Positions 43,791 to 53,358 of a stretch of 53,763 nucleotides of DNA are shown here, in pieces. The notes beneath the pieces are model-generated. The model saw only the letters and a program-made list of their open reading frames with translations, was not told where the DNA came from and did no database searches. Each line of letters opens with the position of its first letter. Positions within the stretch are counted from its first letter, which is position 1. Position numbers and translations under genes: made by a program. The stretch covers positions 1 to 53,763 of the forward strand of contig NZ_JAKZKW010000026.1 of the NCBI RefSeq assembly GCF_022808695.1. Reading direction: 5' to 3'. This DNA comes from Fundidesulfovibrio soli. GTDB taxonomy: Bacteria > Desulfobacterota > Desulfovibrionia > Desulfovibrionales > Desulfovibrionaceae.

Positions 43791-44939
43791 ATGAACACTG
43801 TTGACCTGACACAACAGTCTCCTGTGAAGGAGCAGGTCAAGCGATCCATCCTTGACGTTGTAGAAAAACAACAATCGCTCGGCGCTGTTTCAACAGCATT
43901 TCTCTCGGTCCTTATCACCCTGACCGTTTCCAGCGACCATATCCTTCCCACGGCGACAGCGTGGACCGTCTGCGTGTTCCTGGCCAGCGCGTACAAGGCT
44001 TTCCTCTCGTGCTACCATCGCCATGACAGGTTCAAAGCAGTATCCCTGCGGACGCGCGGCGCGTTGGTCATCGTCAGCGCCGCTACCACGGGCATCCTGT
44101 GGAGCATACCGATGACGTTCGTTGACTTCAATCACCCTGTGGAGCTGGCAACTGTCATACTTATCACCAGCGGTATAATATCAGGATCAGTAAACACCTA
44201 TCTCGGAAACATAATATGCATGGCGATCATCTCCACAGCACCGATCGCTTCCATCATAGCAGCCATGTCCATCAGGATGACACCCGTCCCGACTACGGCG
44301 ATCATCAGCATCATAACATTCTATGCCTACATCATGTCCGTAAGCGTCAAAACGGCTAGAGGCTCCAAGGAACTCTTCTCCGCGAAATTCGAGAACGCGG
44401 AACTCATCGAGCACCTTGAATCCGCGAAGAAGGAATTGCAGGAACTGGCCAACCGCGACGACCTCACGGGGCTCCCCAACAGGAGGCTCCTGGCCGAACT
44501 CTTCGACCAGGCAGCACGCGAAGCCGTTCGAAGCAACACCAGGCTGGCCGTGCTGTTCATTGACATGAACGATTTCAAACACATCAACGACAAGTACGGC
44601 CACGAGATCGGGGACAAGGCGCTTGTCGCGGCGGCAAGCATCATGCGCAGGGCCGTCAGGGGGGCCGATATCGTGGCCCGGCTGGGTGGTGACGAATTCG
44701 TAGCCATCGTGAGGGACATCGCCACGCCAGGCGACGCCGCCCTTGTATCCGGCAATCTCTCCAAAGCATTGAAAACACCGGTGGCCATAGACGGCTACTC
44801 TATCGACGTCAGCGCGAGCATCGGCGTGTCGATCTTCCCGGACCATGCCCGGTCCCTCGACACCCTGCTGACGCTCTCGGACGCCGCGATGTACCATGCG
44901 AAAGGCAAAGAGGGCCAAGGTCCCTCGCTGCACGAGTGA
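43791..44939 (+). CDS. Membrane-bound diguanylate cyclase (GGDEF)
   Basis: Makes c-di-GMP from two GTP. The N-terminal 200 residues hold about six membrane segments (for example VSTAFLSVLITLTVS and TAIISIITFYAYIMSVSV), then a coiled stretch leads to the GGDEF domain: RDDLTGLPNRRLL at the start, ARLGGDEFVAI as the active A-site, and RGAD exactly five residues before it as an inhibitory I-site. The GGDEF motif is intact, so activity and product inhibition are predicted. The membrane part is of the MHYT/7TM-like type but I cannot assign a named sensor. The start ATG at 43791 has a weak GGGG. It lies upstream of the kdp operon with a 264-nt gap and is 9 kb from the CheA with an MshEN-like motif. 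Confidence 0.88.
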   Translation: MNTVDLTQQSPVKEQVKRSILDVVEKQQSLGAVSTAFLSVLITLTVSSDHILPTATAWTVCVFLASAYKAFLSCYHRHDRFKAVSLRTRGALVIVSAATTGILWSIPMTFVDFNHPVELATVILITSGIISGSVNTYLGNIICMAIISTAPIASIIAAMSIRMTPVPTTAIISIITFYAYIMSVSVKTARGSKELFSAKFENAELIEHLESAKKELQELANRDDLTGLPNRRLLAELFDQAAREAVRSNTRLAVLFIDMNDFKHINDKYGHEIGDKALVAAASIMRRAVRGADIVARLGGDEFVAIVRDIATPGDAALVSGNLSKALKTPVAIDGYSIDVSASIGVSIFPDHARSLDTLLTLSDAAMYHAKGKEGQGPSLHE

Positions 44940-45118
44940 CCCCCCCCTGCGCCGCCTGGGGCATGCGCGTGCGCGGCGCGTCCTGTCGCAACGCCCCTGC
45001 TGGCCGATACCAATCCCCCTGAGACCTCCCGCCTTGAGTGTCAGTTGGAAACACAGGCTCCGAACGAGTTGATGGGGAGACGCACGGGCCAAGATAAGGG
45101 TATCGCCCGGTAACGCCG

Positions 45119-45158
45119 TTTTTACCTTCCGGCAGCCAGTTTTTACACCATTTTTACC
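45119..45158 (+). promoter_or_regulatory. Probable KdpE operator with three phased TTTTTAC repeats
   Basis: TTTTTACC at 45119-45126, TTTTTACAC at 45140-45148 and TTTTTACC at 45151-45158. The spacings are 21 and 11 nt (two and one helical turns), as expected for an OmpR-family regulator binding direct half-sites on one face of the DNA. The element resembles the T-rich KdpE site of E. coli (TTTTTTACACC). It lies 46 nt upstream of the first gene of the kdp operon. Confidence 0.65.
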
Positions 45159-45164
45159 TTTCCC

Positions 45165-45179
45165 TGGCTATTCCCTTGC
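45165..45179 (+). promoter_or_regulatory. TGGC-N7-TTGC element resembling a sigma-54 -24/-12 promoter
   Basis: TGGCTATTCCCTTGC has the TGGC and TTGC elements at the exact 7-nt spacing of a sigma-54 core promoter; the rest of the consensus is only partly kept. The predicted start site would be about 45190, leaving only about 14 nt of leader before the first small ORF. That short leader and the absence of an enhancer-binding-protein site make chance a real alternative, and KdpE is not a sigma-54 activator. Confidence 0.3.
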
Positions 45180-45203
45180 CATCGACTCTTGACGGAGGTT
45201 TCG

Positions 45204-45293
45204 ATGGACATGCTTTTCGCGGCCCTCATCGCGGGCCTGGTCTTCACGCTCTTCGGTCTGATCGGCCTGGTCTCCAACCTGGAGAGGAAATAG
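45204..45293 (+). CDS. 29-residue membrane peptide upstream of kdpF
   Basis: MDMLFAALIAGLVFTLFGLI, then GLVSNLERK: one hydrophobic helix with a short basic tail. GGAGG lies 5 nt before the ATG. Its stop is 2 nt before the kdpF start, so it is translated with the kdp genes. It looks like a KdpF-sized accessory peptide but is not KdpF itself, which is the next ORF (ending ALCKPEWFE). I do not recognise it. Confidence 0.55.
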   Translation: MDMLFAALIAGLVFTLFGLIGLVSNLERK

Positions 45294-45295
45294 CC

Positions 45296-45379
45296 ATGGA
45301 TTCCCTGGCCCTCACCATCGCGGCCGCCCTGTTCGTGTACCTGCTGGCGGCCCTGTGCAAACCGGAGTGGTTCGAATGA
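45296..45379 (+). CDS. kdpF: Potassium-transporting ATPase KdpF subunit
   Basis: A 27-residue single-helix subunit that stabilises the KdpFABC complex in the membrane. MDSLALTIAAALFVYLLAAL, then CKPEWFE: the Y-L-L-x-A-L segment with a C-terminal P-E-x-F is the family feature. The stop overlaps the kdpA start (ATGA), giving tight coupling. It is too short for length-based calling; context makes the call. Confidence 0.8.
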   Translation: MDSLALTIAAALFVYLLAALCKPEWFE

Positions 45380-47154
45380 AAACGACCGACCTCATCCAAT
45401 ACCTGTTTTATCTGGCCCTGCTGCTCGGGGCGTCCTGGCCTCTCGGGCTCTACATCGCCCGGGTGTACCAGGACAGGCCCTGCGGCCTGGACAGGGCGCT
45501 CGGCCCGGTGGAACGCCTGCTCTACCGCCTCTGCGGGGTGGACGCCTCCAAAGAGATGGACTGGAAGACCTACGCCGTCGCCGTGGTGGCGCTCAACGCC
45601 CTGGGCCTTGTGGCCGCGTACGCCATCCAGAGGCTCCAGGGCGGGCTGCCCCTGAACCCGGCCGGACTCCCCGGGGTGGACCCGTACGTGGCCTTCAACA
45701 CTGCCGTGAGCTTCGCCACCAACACCAACTGGCAGGCCTACGGCGGCGAGACCGTCATGAGCCACCTCACGCAGATGCTGGCCCTGACGGTGCAGAACTT
45801 CGCCTCCGCCGCCACGGGCATGGCCGTCATGGCCGCCCTCATCCGGGGCCTGGCCCGTCGGGAGACGGACAAGCTCGGCAACTTCTGGCGGGACCTCACG
45901 CGCTCCACGCTCTACGTGCTGCTGCCCCTCTCCGTGCTTCTGTCCGTGGCGCTCGTCTGGCAGGGCGTCCCCCAGACCCTGGCCAGCTCAGTCACGGCGA
46001 AGCTCGTCGAGCCCACGGCCTACCAACAGCCCGTGCTGGACAGCTCCGGCAATCCTGTTCTGGACGCGGCCGGGAAGCCCCGGACCCAACCGGCCTCCCG
46101 GACGGAGCAGGCCATCGCCCTGGGGCCGGTGGCCTCCCAGGTGGCCATCAAGCAACTGGGCACCAACGGCGGCGGCTTCTTCAACGCCAACTCCGCCCAT
46201 CCCTTCGAGAACCCGACCCCGCTCACCAACCTGTTGGAGCTCCTGGCCATCCTGCTCATCCCGGCGGCGCTCTGCCACACCTTCGGGGTCATGGTGGGCG
46301 ACAGGCGGCAGGGCTGGGCCGTGCTCATGGCCATGACCATCCTGTTCGCGGGCTTCGCCTTCCTGACCATCCTGGCCGAGACCACGCCCAGCCCCCTGCT
46401 GGCCAAGGCGGGCGTGGCGGCCGGGCCGAGCCTGGAGGGCAAGGAGGTCCGCTTCGGGGCGGCCGGGTCCGCCCTGTGGGCCGCGGCCACCACGGCCGCC
46501 TCCAACGGCTCGGTGAACGCCATGCACGACAGCTTCACCCCGCTGGGCGGCATGTGGCCCATGCTCCTCATGCAACTGGGCGAGGTGGTCTACGGCGGCG
46601 TGGGCTCCGGCCTGTACGGCATGCTGGTGTTCGCCGTGGTGTCCGTGTTCGTGGCCGGGCTCATGGTGGGGCGCACGCCGGAGTATCTCGGCAAGAAGAT
46701 CGAGCCCTTTGAGACCAAGATGGCCGCCCTGGTCATCCTCATCCCGCCCTTCCTCTCCCTGATGGGCACCGCGCTGGCGGCGGTGGCCGGGCCGCCAGGC
46801 GCAATCTCCAACCCCGGGCCGCATGGCTTCAGCCAGATGCTCTACGCCTTCTCCTCCATGGGCAACAACAACGGCAGCGCCTTCGCCGGGCTCACGGCCA
46901 CCTCCCCCTTCTGGACCGTGGCCGGCGGCGTGGCCATGTTCGTCTCACGCTACTGGCTCATCATCCCGGTGCTGGCCCTGGCCGGGTCGCTTGCTGGCAA
47001 GAAGCGCCTGCAGGAAGGCCCCGGCACCCTGCCCACCCACGGCCCTATCTTCGTGGCGCTGCTCATGGCGGTGGTGCTGGTGGTGGGCGCTCTCACCTTC
47101 GTTCCCGCCCTGGCGCTGGGCCCCGTGGCCGAGCACCTGGCGCTGTTCAAATAA
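45376..47154 (+). CDS. kdpA: Potassium-transporting ATPase subunit A (KdpA)
   Basis: The K+-selective channel-like subunit of the Kdp pump. The 592-residue protein has about ten membrane segments and the repeated selectivity-loop regions, including [40 protein letters not shown], and the [13 protein letters not shown] loop; these are the K+ filter-like glycine-rich turns. [19 protein letters not shown] starts at the ATG at 45376; GGAG is upstream. It is coupled to kdpF, and the next gene kdpB starts 13 nt on. The sequence is complete with no odd truncation. Confidence 0.95.
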   Translation: MKTTDLIQYLFYLALLLGASWPLGLYIARVYQDRPCGLDRALGPVERLLYRLCGVDASKEMDWKTYAVAVVALNALGLVAAYAIQRLQGGLPLNPAGLPGVDPYVAFNTAVSFATNTNWQAYGGETVMSHLTQMLALTVQNFASAATGMAVMAALIRGLARRETDKLGNFWRDLTRSTLYVLLPLSVLLSVALVWQGVPQTLASSVTAKLVEPTAYQQPVLDSSGNPVLDAAGKPRTQPASRTEQAIALGPVASQVAIKQLGTNGGGFFNANSAHPFENPTPLTNLLELLAILLIPAALCHTFGVMVGDRRQGWAVLMAMTILFAGFAFLTILAETTPSPLLAKAGVAAGPSLEGKEVRFGAAGSALWAAATTAASNGSVNAMHDSFTPLGGMWPMLLMQLGEVVYGGVGSGLYGMLVFAVVSVFVAGLMVGRTPEYLGKKIEPFETKMAALVILIPPFLSLMGTALAAVAGPPGAISNPGPHGFSQMLYAFSSMGNNNGSAFAGLTATSPFWTVAGGVAMFVSRYWLIIPVLALAGSLAGKKRLQEGPGTLPTHGPIFVALLMAVVLVVGALTFVPALALGPVAEHLALFK

Positions 47155-47167
47155 CGAGGTTTCAGAC

Positions 47168-49240
47168 ATGTCCAAGAAAGACACATCGCGCCCCCTCTTC
47201 GACCCCGCCATCGTCCGGCAGGCAGGTGTGGAGTGCTTCCGAAAGCTCACCCCCGCGAGCCAGGCCCGCAACCCGGTCATGTTCACGGTGTACGTGGGCT
47301 CAATCCTGACCAGCTTCCTGGCAGTGCAGGCCTACCTCGGCCAGGGAGAGGCCCCGTTCGGGTTCGTGGCCTCCATCTCGGCCTGGCTGTGGGCAACCGT
47401 TCTCTTCGCCAACTTCGCGGAGGCCATGGCCGAGGGCCGGGGCAAGGCCCAGGCGGCCGCCCTGCGCGGCCTGCGCCAGGACGTTAGCGCCAAGCGCCTG
47501 GTGCACCCCAGGAGGGATTCCCCATACGTACAATTCTCCGCCCAAAATCTGCACCGTGGCGACCTTGTGCTGGTGGAGGCCGGAGACATCATCCCCTCCG
47601 ACGGCGAGATCGTCGAGGGCATCGCCTCGGTGGACGAAGCGGCCATCACCGGCGAGAGCGCCCCGGTCATCCGGGAGGCCGGAGGCGACCGCAGCGCCGT
47701 CACCGGCGGCACGCGCCTGCTGTCCGACTGGCTGATCGTGAAGGTGGCGGCCGAATCCGGCGAGACCTTCCTGGACCGCATGATCTCCCTGGTGGAGGGG
47801 GCCAAGCGCCGCAAGACCCCCAACGAAATCGCCCTGAACATCCTGCTGGCCTCGCTCACGCTGGTGTTCCTGGTGGTGTGCGCGACGCTTCGGCCCATGT
47901 CGGCCTACGCCGTGGCCATGACCGGCCAGGGCGCGGCCGTGACCATCACCGCCCTGACAGCCCTGTTCGTGTGCCTGGCCCCCACCACCATCGGCGGGCT
48001 GCTCTCGGCCATCGGCATCGCGGGCATGGACCGCCTGATCCAGTCCAACGTCATCGCCACCTCGGGCCGCGCCGTGGAAGCCGCCGGGGACGTGGACGTG
48101 CTGCTTCTGGACAAGACCGGCACCATCACCCTGGGCAACCGGCAGGCCACGACCTTCCTGCCCGTGAAGGGCGTGGACGAGCGCGAACTGGCCGAGACCG
48201 CCCAGATGGCATCCCTGGCCGACGAAACCCCCGAGGGCCGCTCCATCGTGGTCCTGGCCAAGGAGCGCTTCGGCATCCGCGGCCACGAACTGCACGACCT
48301 GAGGGCCACGTTCGTGCCCTTCACCGCGCAGACCAGGCTCTCCGGCGTGAACCTGCCGGGACGCAGCCTGCGCAAGGGGGCGCCCGACGCCATCAAGGCC
48401 CTGGCCGAGCAGTCCGGCGAGCGCATCCCGGAGGAACTGGACCGCTTCATCCACGATGTGGCCAAGTCCGGCGGTACGCCCCTGCTCGTGGCGGAAAACG
48501 GCCGGCCGCTCGGCGTGGTCTGGCTCAAGGACATCGTGAAGGGAGGCATCAGGGACCGTTTCGCCGAACTCCGCTCCATGGGCATCAAGACCATCATGGT
48601 CACCGGCGACAATTCGCTCACGGCGGCGGCCATCGCGGCCGAGGCGGGCGTTGACGACTTCCTGGCCGAGGCCACGCCGGAGGCCAAGCTGGCGCGCATC
48701 CGCCAGTACCAGGCCGAAGGCAAGATGGTGGCCATGACCGGCGACGGCACCAACGACGCCCCGGCCCTGGCCCAGGCGGACGTGGGCGTGGCCATGAACT
48801 CCGGCACGCAGGCCGCCAAGGAGGCCGGGAACATGGTGGACCTGGACTCCAACCCCACCAAGCTCCTGGAGGTGGTGGCCATCGGCAAGCAGCTGCTCAT
48901 GACGCGCGGCTCGCTGACCACCTTCAGCATCTCCAACGACATAGCCAAGTACTTCGCCATCATCCCGGCCGTGTTCGCGGGCATCTACCCGCAGCTCGGG
49001 GCGCTGGACGTGATGGGGCTGGCCACGCCGAAATCGGCCATTCTCTCGGCCGTGGTGTTCAACGCCCTGGTCATCATGTTCCTGATCCCCCTGGCCCTCA
49101 AGGGCGTGAAGTACGTGCCCCTCCCGGCGGCCGTGGCCCTGCGCCGCAACCTGCTCCTCTATGGGCTGGGGGGGCTCCTGGTGCCCTTCGCGGGCATCAA
49201 GCTCATCGACATGATCATCGCCGCCCTTGGCTGGGCGTAG
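47168..49240 (+). CDS. kdpB: Potassium-transporting ATPase ATP-binding subunit B (KdpB)
   Basis: The P-type ATPase subunit that powers K+ uptake. The 690-residue protein starts [13 protein letters not shown] at the ATG at 47168 with GAGG upstream. It has the actuator TGESAPV, the phosphorylation motif DKTGT (Asp315) and the hinge [21 protein letters not shown]. It has about seven membrane segments. A frame upstream to 46823 is open only because of composition. It sits in the kdpFABC order. No missing residue was seen. Confidence 0.95.
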   Translation: MSKKDTSRPLFDPAIVRQAGVECFRKLTPASQARNPVMFTVYVGSILTSFLAVQAYLGQGEAPFGFVASISAWLWATVLFANFAEAMAEGRGKAQAAALRGLRQDVSAKRLVHPRRDSPYVQFSAQNLHRGDLVLVEAGDIIPSDGEIVEGIASVDEAAITGESAPVIREAGGDRSAVTGGTRLLSDWLIVKVAAESGETFLDRMISLVEGAKRRKTPNEIALNILLASLTLVFLVVCATLRPMSAYAVAMTGQGAAVTITALTALFVCLAPTTIGGLLSAIGIAGMDRLIQSNVIATSGRAVEAAGDVDVLLLDKTGTITLGNRQATTFLPVKGVDERELAETAQMASLADETPEGRSIVVLAKERFGIRGHELHDLRATFVPFTAQTRLSGVNLPGRSLRKGAPDAIKALAEQSGERIPEELDRFIHDVAKSGGTPLLVAENGRPLGVVWLKDIVKGGIRDRFAELRSMGIKTIMVTGDNSLTAAAIAAEAGVDDFLAEATPEAKLARIRQYQAEGKMVAMTGDGTNDAPALAQADVGVAMNSGTQAAKEAGNMVDLDSNPTKLLEVVAIGKQLLMTRGSLTTFSISNDIAKYFAIIPAVFAGIYPQLGALDVMGLATPKSAILSAVVFNALVIMFLIPLALKGVKYVPLPAAVALRRNLLLYGLGGLLVPFAGIKLIDMIIAALGWA

Positions 49241-49249
49241 GAGGCGTCC

Positions 49250-49837
49250 ATGTTCTCCATCTTCATCAAGCAGTTGAAGCCCGCCGTCCTGATGCTCTTT
49301 TGGATGACCCTGCTGACCGGCCTGGCCTACCCCCTGGGCATGACCGGGCTGGGCGCGGCCCTGTTTCCCGCCCAGGCGGGAGGGAGCCTGATCAAAACGG
49401 ACGGGGGCGTGGCCGGTTCGGCCCTGATCGGCCAAGCCTTCGCCTCGGACAAATACTTCCACGGCAGGCCCTCGGCCACCTCGCCCTACGAATACAACGC
49501 GGGGGCGTCGGCGGGCTCGAACCTGGGGCCGTCCAACCCGGCGCTCTTCGAGGCCGTGGCGGAAAGGGCCGCCGGGATCACCGCGGAGAACGGCGGCGGG
49601 CCCGTGCCCATGGACCTCGCGACGGCCTCGGCCAGCGGGCTGGACCCGCACATCACCCCCGAGGCCGCGGCCTTCCAGCTCGCCCGGGTGGCCAAGGCCC
49701 GGGACATGTCGCCAGGTACGTTGGCCGAACTGGTGGCGAAGCACACCCGGGACAGCCTGTTCGGGTTCTGGGGTGAGCCCCGGGTGAACGTGCTGCAACT
49801 CAACCTGGCCCTGGATGCGGCGGGAAAGAAAGAGTAA
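49250..49837 (+). CDS. kdpC: Potassium-transporting ATPase KdpC subunit
   Basis: The 195-residue KdpC subunit, with one N-terminal membrane helix (about 10-35, AVLMLFWMTLLTGLAYPLG) and a periplasmic domain with the typical SALIGQAFASDKYFHGRPSAT, SNLGPSNP and ITPEAAAFQLARVAKAR segments. GGAGG lies 6 nt before the ATG and overlaps the end of kdpB. It stabilises the A-B interface. Length and motifs are typical. Confidence 0.95.
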   Translation: MFSIFIKQLKPAVLMLFWMTLLTGLAYPLGMTGLGAALFPAQAGGSLIKTDGGVAGSALIGQAFASDKYFHGRPSATSPYEYNAGASAGSNLGPSNPALFEAVAERAAGITAENGGGPVPMDLATASASGLDPHITPEAAAFQLARVAKARDMSPGTLAELVAKHTRDSLFGFWGEPRVNVLQLNLALDAAGKKE

Positions 49838-49846
49838 GGCGCAACC

Positions 49847-52534
49847 ATGAGAGACGAGGACCAGCGCCCCGATCCTGACGCCCTGCTGGCCATGGTCCAG
49901 CGCGATGAAGCCGACAAACGCAAGGGACGGCTGAGGATATTCCTCGGCATGGCCCCCGGCGTGGGCAAGACCTACGCCATGCTGGAGGCGGCCCGCCTCA
50001 AGATGTCCGAGGGCCTCGACCTGCTGGCCGGGATCGTGGAGACCCACGGCCGCGAGGACACCGAGGCCCTCACGTACGGCATGCCGGTGCTGCCGCGCCA
50101 GGCCATCGACTACAAGGGGCACGCGCTCCAGGAGTTCGACCTGGACGGCGCGCTGGCGCGCCGGCCGGCCCTGATCCTGGTGGACGAGCTTGCCCACACC
50201 AACGTCCCCGGATCGCGCCATCCCAAGCGCTGGCAGGATGTGGACGAACTTCTGGAGCACGGGCTGGACGTCTGGACCACGCTCAACGTCCAGCACCTGG
50301 AGAGCCTGAACGACATCGTGGCCCAGATCACCGGGGTGCGCGTGCGCGAGACCGTGCCCGACGCCATGCTGGAGAAGGCCGAGTCCGTGATTCTGGTGGA
50401 TCTGCCGCCCGAGGACCTGCGCCAGCGCCTGAGCGAGGGCAAGGTGTACCTGCCCAGGCAGGCCGAATGGGCCGGGGAGAACTTCTTCCGCACCGGGAAC
50501 CTGAGCGCGCTGCGCGAGCTGGCGCTGCGCTCCACCGCCAACCGGGTGAACACCGAGGTGCTGATCTACCGCCAGGGGCACTCCATCCAGACCACCTGGC
50601 CCACGGCGGAGCGCATCCTGGTCTGCGTGGGTCCGTCGCCCACTTCCGCCACCCTGGTCCGCGCCGCCAAACGACTGGCCGACGGGCTGCACGCACCCTG
50701 GCACGCCCTGTACATCCAGCAGCGGCCGGAGGGAGAGGTCACCACAAGGGCCATGGTGAACCTGAACCTGGCCCAGGAGCTGGGCGCCCAGACGCACGTG
50801 CTGGCCGGGGGAGACGTGGCCCGGCTCATCGTGGGGTTCGCCAGGCAGCACAACGTCACCCGGATCGTGATCGGCAAGCCCGTCAAGCACACCCTGCTGG
50901 ACATGCTGCGCGGCAGCCCCGTGGATCAGCTGGTGCGCCTTTCCGGGGAGATCGACGTCCACGTCATCAAGGGCCAGGACACGAAGGGCTCCGCACCCGC
51001 CAAGCCCAGAGCGATTCCCCGGCCGCAGTGGAAGGATATCGCCTGCGCCGTGGGCGTCGTGGGTTTGTGCACCGCCGCGAGCTTCGCCATGTTCCCCTAT
51101 CTGGCCCTGGCCAACCTGATCATGGTCTACCTCGTGGGGGTCATGGCCGTGGCGGTCTGGCTCCCCAGGCGGGCATCGGCCCTGGCCTCGATGCTCTCCG
51201 TGCTGGCCTTCGACTTCTGCTTCGTGCCGCCGCGCTTCAGCTTCACGGTGTCAGACGTGGATTACCTGGTCACCTTCGTGGTGATGTTCCTGGTGGCCCT
51301 GGTCCTCTCCGGCATGGCCTCCCGCATCAAGGCGCAGGCGGACAACGCAGGGCAGCTGGAACGGCAGGCATCCGATCTCTCCGACCTCTCGCGGCATCTG
51401 GCCTCCACCCGGGGCACCGCCAACCTGCTGCGGGTGGCCCACGAACATCTGGCCCGGGTGTTCGGGTGCAAAGCCGTGGTCTTCACTCCGGGCGCCCCGG
51501 GCAGGCTGGAAATCGTGTTCATGCCGGACAGCGACGACGTGCTCTCCGAGAAGGACCTGGGCGTGGCCCAGTGGGTGTTCGACAACGGCAAACCGGCCGG
51601 GCTGTCCACCCAGACGCTTTCCGATTCGGAGGCGCTCTTCCTGCCCTTGCCAGGATCGGAGGACACCATCGGTGTGGTCGGGCTCAAGCCCTTCGATGAG
51701 GAAGCCCGGGAGGCGATCCTGCTCCCGGACAAGCGCAGGCTCCTGGACGTCTTCATCCAGCAGACGGCGCTGGCGCTCGATGTGGACAGGCTGGAGGAAA
51801 AGGCGCGGGCCACCCTCGTGGAGGCCGAGCGGGAGAAGCTCCGGGCCTCGCTCCTGTCCACGGTGACCCACGACTTCAAGACCCCGCTGGCGGCCATCTC
51901 CGGTTCCGCGCAGAGCCTCATGGCCCTGGGGGAAGCCGCCGGGCCGGAGGTGCGCCGCGCCCTGGAGGAGAACATCGCCGGGGAGGCGTCCCGGCTGGAG
52001 CGCCTGGTGGACAACCTGCTGCGCATCGCCGCACTGGAATCCGGCGCGGTCGTCCCGGACCTGAAGCCTGTTCCCCTGGAGGAGGTCCTCGGCAGCACGC
52101 TGTCCCGGCTGGAGTCCGTTCTTTCGGGGCGGCAGATCGGGCTGCGCATCCCCGGCGACCTTCCGCCCATCCCCATGGACGAAGTGCTCATGGAGCAGGT
52201 GTTCCTGAACCTCCTGGAGAACGCCGCCAAGTACACGCCCCCGGGCACGAGCATCGACATCGTGGCCCACACCCGCAAGAAGAGCGTGGTGATCGAGGTG
52301 CGCGACAACGGACCGGGGCTGCCGCCTGGCGACCACGAAAAGCTCTTCGAGCGCTTCCAGCGGGGCGACCGGGGCGGCCAGGAAGGCTACGGACTGGGCC
52401 TGGCCATCTGCCGGGCGGTGGTCAAGGCGCACGGCGGGACCATCTCCGCGCGGGACAACGCCCCCTCCGGGGCGCGGTTCACACTAACCCTTCCCCTGCA
52501 TGAGCATGAAGAAAGCAACCATACTGGTCGTTGA
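49847..52534 (+). CDS. kdpD: Sensor histidine kinase KdpD
   Basis: The 895-residue K+/turgor sensor kinase. The N-terminal KdpD domain (residues 27-235, with MAPGVGKTYAML as the Walker A) is followed by a universal-stress-like domain (about 250-370), four membrane segments (about 400-495), a GAF domain (about 520-650), HisKA with His675 in THDFKTPLAAI, and HATPase (about 770-890, DNGPGLPPGDHEKLF). AAGG lies upstream of the ATG at 49847, 9 nt after kdpC. The order and lengths match KdpD. It phosphorylates KdpE, whose start lies inside the end of this gene. Confidence 0.94.
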   Translation: MRDEDQRPDPDALLAMVQRDEADKRKGRLRIFLGMAPGVGKTYAMLEAARLKMSEGLDLLAGIVETHGREDTEALTYGMPVLPRQAIDYKGHALQEFDLDGALARRPALILVDELAHTNVPGSRHPKRWQDVDELLEHGLDVWTTLNVQHLESLNDIVAQITGVRVRETVPDAMLEKAESVILVDLPPEDLRQRLSEGKVYLPRQAEWAGENFFRTGNLSALRELALRSTANRVNTEVLIYRQGHSIQTTWPTAERILVCVGPSPTSATLVRAAKRLADGLHAPWHALYIQQRPEGEVTTRAMVNLNLAQELGAQTHVLAGGDVARLIVGFARQHNVTRIVIGKPVKHTLLDMLRGSPVDQLVRLSGEIDVHVIKGQDTKGSAPAKPRAIPRPQWKDIACAVGVVGLCTAASFAMFPYLALANLIMVYLVGVMAVAVWLPRRASALASMLSVLAFDFCFVPPRFSFTVSDVDYLVTFVVMFLVALVLSGMASRIKAQADNAGQLERQASDLSDLSRHLASTRGTANLLRVAHEHLARVFGCKAVVFTPGAPGRLEIVFMPDSDDVLSEKDLGVAQWVFDNGKPAGLSTQTLSDSEALFLPLPGSEDTIGVVGLKPFDEEAREAILLPDKRRLLDVFIQQTALALDVDRLEEKARATLVEAEREKLRASLLSTVTHDFKTPLAAISGSAQSLMALGEAAGPEVRRALEENIAGEASRLERLVDNLLRIAALESGAVVPDLKPVPLEEVLGSTLSRLESVLSGRQIGLRIPGDLPPIPMDEVLMEQVFLNLLENAAKYTPPGTSIDIVAHTRKKSVVIEVRDNGPGLPPGDHEKLFERFQRGDRGGQEGYGLGLAICRAVVKAHGGTISARDNAPSGARFTLTLPLHEHEESNHTGR

Positions 52535-53192
52535 CGACGAGGCGGCCATCAGGCGTTTCCTCAAGCCCTTCCTTGAAGCGGAGGGCTATTCCGTCCTCGA
52601 GGCGGCCAGCGGCCGGGAGGCCCTTTCCATGGCCTCGTCCCACGACCCGGAGGTGATCCTCCTGGACCTGGGCCTGCCGGACCTGGACGGGGAAGAAATC
52701 CTCGAGGGCCTGCCGCCCTGGGCCAAGGCGCGGGTGATCGTGGTCTCGGCGCGCGGCAATGAGCAGGACAAGGTGTCGGCCCTGGACAAGGGCGCGAGCG
52801 ACTACCTGACCAAACCCTTCAGCCTGGCTGAACTGGCCGCCAGGATACGGGTGGTCCTGCGGCGCGAGGCAAACCGCGAGGCCCCTCAGCCGACCCGCTA
52901 TGCCTTCGGCGGCCTGGTCATCGACCTGGATGGCCATGCGGTCAGCCTGGACGGGGAGGAAGTCCACCTGACGCCGACCGAATTCAAGATGCTGGCTTAT
53001 CTGGCGGGGCACGCGGGCAAGGTGGTGACCCACGGGCAGCTCCTGCGGGAAGTCTGGGGCAAGCACAGCCAGGGGCAGGAGCACTACGTGCGCATCCACG
53101 TCCACAAGCTGCGCCAGAAGATCGAGAAGGACCCGGCCCGCCCCAGGCATCTGCACACCGAGACGGGGGTGGGGTATCGTTTCAAGGAGTGA
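52500..53192 (+). CDS. kdpE: Response regulator KdpE (OmpR type)
   Basis: Transcription factor that activates the kdp operon when phosphorylated by KdpD. The receiver (residues 4-120) has the acceptor Asp56 (ILLDLGLPDLDG) and conserved Lys (LTKPFSLAEL). The winged-helix DNA-binding domain occupies 130-230 (TPTEFKMLAYLAGHAGKVVTHGQLL, VRIHVHKLRQKIE, TGVGYRF). The start overlaps kdpD by 35 nt; ATG at 52500 or at 52506 are both possible, and neither has a good Shine-Dalgarno, so reading probably depends on coupling. The TTTTTAC repeats at 45119-45158 are the likely target. Confidence 0.93.
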   Translation: MSMKKATILVVDDEAAIRRFLKPFLEAEGYSVLEAASGREALSMASSHDPEVILLDLGLPDLDGEEILEGLPPWAKARVIVVSARGNEQDKVSALDKGASDYLTKPFSLAELAARIRVVLRREANREAPQPTRYAFGGLVIDLDGHAVSLDGEEVHLTPTEFKMLAYLAGHAGKVVTHGQLLREVWGKHSQGQEHYVRIHVHKLRQKIEKDPARPRHLHTETGVGYRFKE

Positions 53193-53358
53193 CGCTGGAC
53201 GGACGTCCGCGCGTTCGCCCGCTTCACGCCCGGCACCGCTTCATTCTGTTGCGGATTTGGCGTGACTCCGTCTTGAGGGGGCTACCCTCCCCGCCCCCCC
53301 CTCAGTGGTCCCATCCACCCGGTAAAGGCTCTAGTTGGAACGCCCGCGGTCCGGAGGA

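Noticed and set aside
47300-50962. Very long minus-strand open frame opposite kdpB, kdpC and kdpD
   Set aside because: Shadow of real kdp genes; low-complexity Gly/Gln/His content, no domain and no RBS.
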